Source: Orychophragmus violaceus
Taxonomy: Eukaryota; Streptophyta; Magnoliopsida; Brassicales; Brassicaceae
Length of the DNA stretch: 64,000 nucleotides
NCBI GenBank assembly: GCA_030180135.1
Contig: CM058230.1
Coordinates: 16,803,082-16,867,081, forward strand
Direction of reading: 5' to 3'
Positions 56,556 through 64,000 of the stretch are shown piece by piece. Position 1 is the first letter of the stretch. Every line of letters begins with the position of its first letter. The notes beneath the pieces are model-generated. The model did no database searches, had not been told where the DNA came from, and saw only the letters and a list, made by a program, of their open reading frames with translations. The translations under genes were made by a program, and so were the position numbers.

Positions 56556-56940
56556 GGACCGTTTTGATAGGCGGTGTAGAGACATCGACCTTGTTTGATT
56601 ACGGGGCTACACATAGCTTTGTGAGTCCCGGGATGATTGGTAAAGGCTTGTTCCAAAGTGAACAAGTGGCCGGCCAAGGTATTGTGAATGCCGCCGGTGG
56701 GCAAGTGATGCCTATGCTAGGGTTAGTCCGTGATGTGCCCGTCTCCATTGGAGGCGTGAGCATGCCGGCTGATCTAGTAGTGGTCCAACTCAAGCATCAT
56801 GAAGTGATCTTGGGTATGGACTGGCTCGGCCAAAACCGAGCCACCATTGAATGTCACCGGGGAAGGGTGAAATTTGAGAAGCCTGAGGACAAGGTAGTGT
56901 TCCAAGGAATACGGCCAACCTCGGGAAGCTTGGTCGTCTC
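56556..56940 (+). pseudogene. Gypsy aspartic protease, cut off by the next copia insertion
   Basis: GTVLIGGVETSTLFDYGATHSFVSPGM then ..HHEVILGMDWLGQNRATIECHRG, a retroviral-type protease. The active-site triplet reads DYG where the family has D-S/T-G, which should inactivate it. The frame ends where the copia LTR starts at 56941; RT, RNase H and integrase must lie beyond the window if they exist. Confidence 0.85.
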
Positions 56941-58412
56941 TGTTGGATCGCCTAGGATCTAGGGTTCGTTATATTGAATCCTTACCGATCTGTTTACCTT
57001 GTTCTGGCAGCGGAATGATTGATGAGATAAACGAGATCTATATAGCGCCTCAGATGCTGCGCCTCTACTGCAGTCCACACGCACACAAACTGGAATCCGC
57101 CGGGATGCTAGTGCCGGGAATCGGATCTCCTAGGGATTTCTGTGTTTCGAGAAGTGGCCGCAACTGTTCTGTCAAGAATTGTATATCCAAACTCGATCCT
57201 CATATTAGAATATATAGGCTTAGGGTCGACCTAATTACCTAGTAAATGAACCGGGTTAATTTAAGTCATAATCCGAAACATCAGTTTCAGAATCGACCCT
57301 GTGTCGATCGATGCACCCAGTGTGTCGATCGACACACTTCTCAAAACTTGAATTCAACTTGTATTGGATACACATTGACCAGACCATTTACCAATGATCA
57401 ATCCCATACAAAGTGTATCCAGCTTGCTTAGGTGTGTGACCATGTAGGTCCACATAATACTAGCAATGAGTTACCACTCATAAGTCATAAGCGGTTTCTA
57501 GCAAAATATTATGATCACCTAGTATTACATGGATTGTCCGATCTCGACAATACAACTATCTATCAGAGTTAGTACAATATGATTTCAGGACATAATCCCA
57601 ACAATCTCCCACTTATACTGGAATCACCTATTCCCATAATCCCTTTGTCTCTATATCTCGATATGGCATAAGGCAAGAGACTGTGTCATCCTTATTATAG
57701 CCAATATCATGTTCATCGAACTCCTGATCTATACTGATAAAACAAACGACTGACAATCACCTCGTTTGAGCATGGTCATGCATTTTCTCAGTATCAAATC
57801 TTCGATGGGCCCTGAGATATTTATCTCCTGTTATATAGGAGGGACAAATCCCATCTTGTTCCATCCCTGTTTCTACACACACTTCATGATACGCCTAAGC
57901 AATGCCTTTATAGCCGCCAGTTACGGAACGACATTTGACAAGGTCAAAGCGTACCAATTCACATGCTAGAAAGCATGATGAACTCAGGTCTAAGGACTAT
58001 ACTCTATAGTCGTAATAAGAACCTCCCATGACACTGATGTAACTATCCTGTGGAGTTCTCATTAGCGGGTCATGTCCGATCATATGTTCACCAACATATA
58101 TCTATGTGATTGACTGCGATAATCATATCATTGACTCCATGAAACTTAGTCCAACAGTCACCTCACATGCTAGTCTTGCGCGGTTGTTAGTGACCCATTT
58201 TAACAACCTCGACTAGGGACAATCATAATTTTATGTCATCTTTCACTTATAGGGTTTCATGATCAAGTCCTCAACTTGATGACCTATAAAATGAAAATAA
58301 AATACTTGGGACCATTATTCAATTATCCAATAATCAAATAATGCTGATGTCAGTTTTTTCACAAACATGACCATATCATGTTTATCTGAACATCATAACT
58401 AACATAACTCCC
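56941..58412 (-). repeat. Left (3') LTR of a minus-strand copia element inserted in the gypsy protease
   Basis: The plus-strand view starts TGTTGGATCGCC right where the gypsy protease frame breaks (5 preceding bases GTCTC, the expected target duplication). It ends before CTCCCACTAG, the complement of a polypurine tract. Long matches to 62960-64000 (AACAATCTCCCACTT, AAATCCCATCTTGTTCCATC against AAATCCCGTCTTGTTCCATC, ACTCAGGTCTAAGGACTATA). Right edge approximate. Confidence 0.75.
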
Positions 58413-61400
58413 ACTAGAATCAAGACCACGTCTTTAGATATCTAGTACCTACAGCAAAAGTACGAAAACCATGCTTAGGTTGTGAGAGATGCTGCGGTGT
58501 TCTTGCTTGGAACCATTCCAACAAACCACACCGCTATTCTTTAATAAGCACTATTCTACGGTCCACTGCTTGGAGACCTTTCCAACAGATAGCGCCGCTA
58601 CACAGAAAAAAGACATAACTAGGTGGGAACCGGGAATCATCTTTGTCCGTCTAACTACTCATAACAGATTCGTCATTTTTCTCAGTTGAACAAGAACTAT
58701 CCTTAGTGTTTCTCAAACACATGGGGATATTCTTTACAACTGTCCAGTGACTTTTACCGGAACACATTGGTATCTTTTCGTCATGCTTTATGCGTCAGCT
58801 GCATCTAGACGAGTGCAAAATATGGCATTCATGATGGATTCTATTGCATAGGCAAAAAGGAATCACACTCATAGATACTAGCTCAGCCAGTGTCAAAAAC
58901 ACTCCATCTTGCTAAGATTATTGCCATAAGACCTTTGGTGTGAAGCCATTCTTGGAATCAAGCACATTTGAACTAGCCAATATCTTATCATCATAAGGAT
59001 TTTGACACGATCCAATTGGTCTTTGCAATCCATTTCAATGGATCCTTATTCCAAGAACTTTCGCAGCTTCTTCCATGTCCATCGTTAAATTTGACTTCCG
59101 ACCCAAATCTTGACAAGACTTTAGCGTCGGAACGTCGTTTATGAGATTAAGTATGTTATAAACATACGGTGTGAGAATTGCAACTACGCTCCTTTTAGTT
59201 TACTTGTAAACGCACGGTTTCTATACGTTCCTGATCACGTCAAAACCTTTGACCGCTTTTAACAGAACATAGATTCCAACTCCAAGTTGTTTGCTTCAAC
59301 CCAGAAATGGATCGGTGAAGCTAACGTACATTCCTAGTTAATTTTTCGGAGTTGGGGCTCAACTTTCGCTTCTTTGAATTTCGCAGGCTCGTCACCTTTC
59401 AATGATCAACAGATCACATCAATCGGTCATGAGGAATCACCCTCGGTTTAGTGACGGATCCATCAGGATCAGCGAACTTCAGGCTCCACAGGTTCAGATC
59501 CTACATCACTCTGTAGATCCAATCGCTGCTCTTCCTTAACAGGTTTAACAGCCTCCTGTGTTTCTCGAATTTCTTCGAGCTGTACTTTTACTCCCACTGT
59601 TTTCTTGGAAAAACAGAGTTCCGAACAACAAAACTTTGTTCTCGGATTGGTTGCAAAAGTACTAAGCCTCGGTTTCCCTAGGACAACCGGTGAAGCAGCC
59701 CTTATCAGATTTGGGTTCAAGTTTGTTTGTTGACAACTGTCTTACACCAACCTTGAAATTCCAATTAATCAGAAAAACATACTTGGAAATCACACAGTCC
59801 ACATCCAATGTGGTGTCTTTCAACTGATTCTGATAGAAAACTATTTGGCGTAAACATATTCATTTTAGAGCGTATTTTAAAAAAGGATAACGGAAGATTC
59901 CTCTGACTCATAATTAATCGGAGCATATCTAATAAGGTCCGATTCGTTCTCTCAGAAACACCATTTAGGTTTTCCAGGAGAAAAGAGCTGTGATATGACT
60001 TCACACTCACTTAGATGATCACCCAATTCTTGACTCAAGTATTTTCCTCCGCGATCTAATCGAGGATCTCAATACTTCTGTCAAATCGGTTCTATACTTC
60101 ATTTTTGGAACTCCTCAAAGGATTCATACTCGTGTCTCATCAAATGAACACAACCATATTTACTGATGCCATCAATAAGTTAATGAAGTACTGAAGATTT
60201 CCTTTGGCATTTATGCTCATCGGGCCACATACATCAGTATGAGCAAGGCCCAATAAGCCTCTGGCCCTTCTCTTTAGCTCTGCCATAGAAGCCTTAGTCA
60301 TTTGGTCCAGTAAGTAGAATTCATGTCTCAAATGATTTATAATCAAATGAGCCAAAAGCCCATAACAATGGAACTTCTGAATCCGCTTCACTCTGTGTGG
60401 TCAAAACGACTATGCTAAGGAAAAATCGAGTTCAAGTCATCAGACTTGAACCGTTTGGTATTTATGTTATATTCTGGTGTATATTGGTTTAAGACATAAA
60501 ACCCATTAATCAAAAAGGGGTGCTACCATATAATATTTCATTAATATCAAAAGAGCAAAACTTGTCTTTTATCAGAATGAAAAACATCCAAATTCTTACA
60601 AGAAAATGAAAGACATCTCTGCATAAAGCAGGTACATAGTAGCAATTACTTAATTCAAAAACCAAGCTTGAAAGGCTCCTACAAGTGGAGAATCTCTACG
60701 GCTTATGTAGAAACCATTGCTCCATACCAGACACGCAGTTCCACTTGTCCTTTCCTCAATGTTCTACTGTTGCTTAGGCCCTGCATATTTCCAAAATATC
60801 AGTACCACAACCAGTATCCAATACATACGTAGAACTTGAAGTAATAACACAATACTTGAAGAAGAAGTACCATACATCTCCTTCATCTCTTGTGAATCTT
60901 CCAAGAATTTAATGCAATCTCTCTTCCAATGCCCTGACTCATCACAGTAGAAGCACTTTCTAACACCAGATGGGTCGGACTTGGGCTTATAAGATGACAC
61001 AGGCCTATCCTGATTTCAAATCTGGACGGCCCTGCCTCTACCCTTGTCAATACAAGATTTCTCAAATCTTTTACCCTTTATGATGTCTTGCTCTGCTGTT
61101 TTGAGCATCACATGCAGCTCAGTCAACGTCTTCATCAAGTTATTCTTGATATAGTTTTTGATAAACTTATCATAACTAGACGGCAGTGACTGCAAAATGA
61201 TGTCTGTGGCCAACTCTAAGCTGACAGAACATTCCAGTTTCCCCAGGTTATCAATGTAACCCATCATTTTAATGACATGAGGAATCACTGGAGCATCCTC
61301 TGGTAGCTTGCACCCAATGAGAGACTTCACCATCTGGAATCTCTCAACTCGTGCCAGATCCTGAAACTTCAGTTTCAGGCTGGTGATCATCTCTATTGGC

Positions 61401-61678
61401 GACTCCATGTTCTCGTATTGACTCTTTAAGTCCGATTCCATGGTAGCCAACATCAGACCACGTACATCTACCACATCAATATAATGCTTATTCCAAGCAT
61501 CATATACTGCATTCGAGCGATTGGTCCCAAGCCTTTCTGGAAGAGCTTTCTCAAGGACATAGACCTTACTCTCCTGCTTGAGGATTAATCTCAAATTGCG
61601 ATACCAATCCAGGAAATTTGATCCATTTAACTTGTCCTTCTCAAGGACGGATCGTAACGAGAAAGTAGTTTTAGACAT
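58413..61678 (-). pseudogene. Decayed copia gag-pol, minus strand
   Basis: Gag opens at an ATG at 61678 (MSKTTFSLRSVLEKDKLNG) and runs 220 codons to a stop at 61016. A CCHC knuckle follows in frame (CFYCDESGHWKRDC, ~60960-60920). The protease site survives in another frame (~60810). GAG-pre-integrase text is at 60391-60140 (CYGLLAHLIINHLRHEF, ARGLLGLAHTDVCGPM) and an integrase piece at 60010-59765 (NGVSERTNRTLLDML). I recognise no reverse transcriptase between 59760 and 58413; that part is deleted or too decayed. Non-autonomous remnant. Confidence 0.8.
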
Positions 61679-62025
61679 AGGCTGAAATTTTTAAGCAAAG
61701 AAAATTTTAGTTATGAAGTTCAGGAAATGAGAAATCTTATCTAATAAGAAAACTCGCATTATATTCAAACAATGTTTCCTCTATGAATATAATGATCCAA
61801 GACCCATACATCACTAAAATCTGAGTGGAAGACTCGTCATCATCCATAGTTTAGTTATCTAGGTAAGCAAACCATTGCTAATTGTACCCAGTACAACTCT
61901 TGGTCGCAGATAAGACAATCCATGTCTCATCCACTCTGATGTCTCTGGGCCCAGAACTTCTGATAGTCCAATCAAGTAAACCAATCTCTTCAGTTTTGTG
62001 ATCATTGACAGTCGCACTGCAAGTC

Positions 62026-62335
62026 TATCAGTAATCACCTGCCTTACTCATGTAGTTGTGGATACCAAGGACTCCAAGACTATCCAACAACGAAATGAGT
62101 CTTGACAGTAGACAAGATTGGGCAAGACATCAAGGTCACTTGATATTTAGTTGAGGAAACGGAACATTTAAAAGGTTAGTAAATCAATCTCTTAGGTCAT
62201 GTAATTGTTGATGTCAAGCACTGCAACACCATCAACACTACTACCTGCCTTACTCATGTAATTGTGGACACCAAGCTCTTGGCAAGAGTATCACAACAAC
62301 GAAATGAGTCTTGACAGTTGACCATATTGAATACT
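62026..62335. repeat. ~215-bp direct repeat in the copia leader
   Basis: CCTGCCTTACTCATGTA.TTGTGGA and CAACAACGAAATGAGTCTTG occur at ~62038-62110 and again at ~62248-62320. A third, shorter relative (GTCATGTAATTGTTGATGTCAAG) is near 62195. Lies between the right LTR and gag, i.e. in the 5' leader of the RNA. Confidence 0.7.
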
Positions 62336-62619
62336 AATCTTTGATCTAATACACATCCAATGTGCATTCGATAGGTTTAGAACACGTTTACTTCTAATTT
62401 TAATTAAGTTTTAATTATTCTAATTCAAGTGGGTTAGGTCATTTGGTTCGGTTTCTTAATCATTTGGTTCAAAACCAAGCGATTACGGTTCGCATCCAAC
62501 CTTAACAAACCCGATAACCGGTCAATCCAATTGAGCCGGTAAATGACCAACTGAACCGGTTTTAGACCAATTTAGTGAAGGATGTTTTGGTTGTTAATCC
62601 TGATTCAATTCACAGATTC

Positions 62620-64000
62620 AACAGTTCCTAAACATGCGGATCTAGGTTCTCTTGAATAGAAACTTTTTGATCTCACCTTATACCTGTTTATGCAGCGGAA
62701 AGAGAAGGTATATCAGAGATCAGAGAGCCACCGAGTGATAACTCCTCCAGAGGTTCACACACGCACACCAAGCAGGAAGAGAGGCTGCTAGACCAAGGGA
62801 GAGGAGGCGCAGAGAGAGGCTGTGGGTGGCGCAAATGAGCTGAAGAATTAGAGAGCTTTTAGGTCAAGTTTTATTCATTAAAACTCCCTTTAGTTCTCAT
62901 GGGCTTTTGGGCCCAATTCTCAGTTCTGATTAAATCCCTTGGATTTAATCAGGCCCTTTAGTCTCTCCAAGTACCGTAAATGCCTAGCACTTTTACCGTA
63001 CCTCTGCTAAACCGTTCCTTCGTATTTTCCCGTTAGCTTAGGCGTGTGACCCATATGGGATCATATAATAAAGGCAATAAGTCCAAGACTTATAGATCAT
63101 GAGCGGACTCTAGCAAGCCATCATGACCCCCAGCATTATATGACTTATGTCTGATCATTGACATACTCTTACTTTCTAGAGACAGTACCGAGATTACTGG
63201 ACACAATTCCAACAATCTCCCACTTGTACTGGAATCTCTGTATTCATAATCCTTTTGTCACAATATCTCGATTAGTCATAAGGCAAGATTAGTGTCATCC
63301 TTATAAAGCCTAATCTTGTTCATCGGACTCTGATTCGATACTGACTATCCAAACGACTCGGGACAGTCCGTTTGAGCATGGCCATGCATTTTCCAGTATT
63401 CAAATCTCCGATTGGCCTAGAGATATTCACTCCATTTATATTGGAGGGACAAATCCCGTCTTGTTCCATCACTGTAAACTACTCATTTCATAATACACCC
63501 AAACAAGGTCCTTATAACTATCGCTTAACGACAGCATTAGACAATGATCAAAGCGCATTAGTTCATGTGTAGTCACATGCATGCGAACTCAGGTCTAAGG
63601 ACTATACTCTATAGTCGTAGTAAGAATCTCTTATGACACAGATATAAATATCCTGAAGAGTTCTTATAATCGGGTCATGTCCGGTCGTATGTACCCAACA
63701 TACACCTATATACTGACTTTGATGCCGCGCATCTATGACACACTGAGACTTTGTCATAAGTCACATACCAATCTAGTCTCACACGGTTGTTGGTGTTCCA
63801 ATTTCAACAACCTTCGACTAGGGACAGGATGATATAAACCATCTATCAAATATAGGGTCTCATGATCAAGCTAAATGACTTTGATAACTCAAGATCAAGT
63901 CACTTACTTCGATGACCTATAAAATGGTTCATATCATTTTGGAACGATTATTTCATCACAGTTAAAATAATCTTGAAATAATAATTTCATTAAACATCTT
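62620..64000 (-). repeat. Right (5') LTR of the copia element, running off the window
   Basis: Matches the left LTR over most of its length. Its inner edge near 62620-62650 is uncertain because I could not find a clean primer site. Long terminal parts carry AACAATCTCCCACTTGTACTGG. Confidence 0.65.

Noticed and set aside
1..64000. CRISPR arrays, bacterial operons, ribosomal RNA genes
   Set aside because: Nothing resembling them; the sequence is plant nuclear DNA.

Overview
This window is nuclear DNA from a flowering plant, most likely a member of the mustard family (Brassicaceae). The evidence is the small split genes with GT..AG introns, the AT-rich spacers, Arabidopsis-like gene families (DUF1338, GRF zinc finger, At2g35280-type F-box-like, CSP41b) and many plant transposon families. 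Only three things look like ordinary host genes: two intact tandem copies of a DUF1338 gene (family: 2-oxoadipate dioxygenase/decarboxylase, lysine breakdown) on the minus strand, and one tRNA-Leu(CAA). Exon 1 of a third DUF1338 copy survives at 3851-3889, where a Ty1/copia element has landed in its first intron. Nearly everything else is nested transposable elements.

Layout. 1-3842: young-looking copia element, minus strand, no stop codon seen in the 3 kb of polyprotein inside the window. 5520-8388: 3' end and LTR of an Athila-like Ty3/gypsy element. 8486-24522: one complete 16-kb Mutator-like element (MULE) with near-matching termini and a perfect 10-bp target duplication. 24714-25022: short repeats and the tRNA. 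25353-28352: DUF1338 copy A, with nested MITEs in an intron. 28966-32504: LINE remnants split by a solo LTR that has its own 5-bp target duplication. 34230-36824: two CACTA elements, one inside the other. 37366-39260: DUF1338 copy B. 39689-44370: decayed copia. 44713-46093: Pack-MULE carrying the start of a CSP41b-like gene. 46995-49180: CACTA remnant. 49190-52940: gypsy and copia remnants. 52946-56940: gypsy element with a GC-rich LTR and a candidate 103-bp intron between gag and protease. 56941-64000: another copia element inserted into that gypsy element.

The most interesting object is the 16-kb MULE. Besides its MURA transposase (PB1-like start, DDE core, SWIM finger, zinc knuckle) and a DUF1985 plus Ulp1-protease gene, it carries three F-box-like genes, two GRF zinc-finger genes with coiled-coil tails and perhaps a small membrane protein. 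One F-box-like protein ends in a Gly/Trp-rich tail with GW/WG motifs of the kind that bind Argonaute. The non-coding DNA of the element is crowded with a short motif, ATGGATA/TATCCAT, in both orientations, multiplied by local tandem duplications. Known VANDAL MULEs encode VANC anti-silencing proteins that recognise short motifs dispersed in their own non-coding DNA. I infer that this element may hold a comparable but unrelated self-recognition and anti-silencing system. The transposase and the Ulp1 gene each carry two nonsense codons, all four explained by C-to-T or G-to-A changes, while the other cargo genes are open. All coordinates of exons and repeats were worked out by hand.
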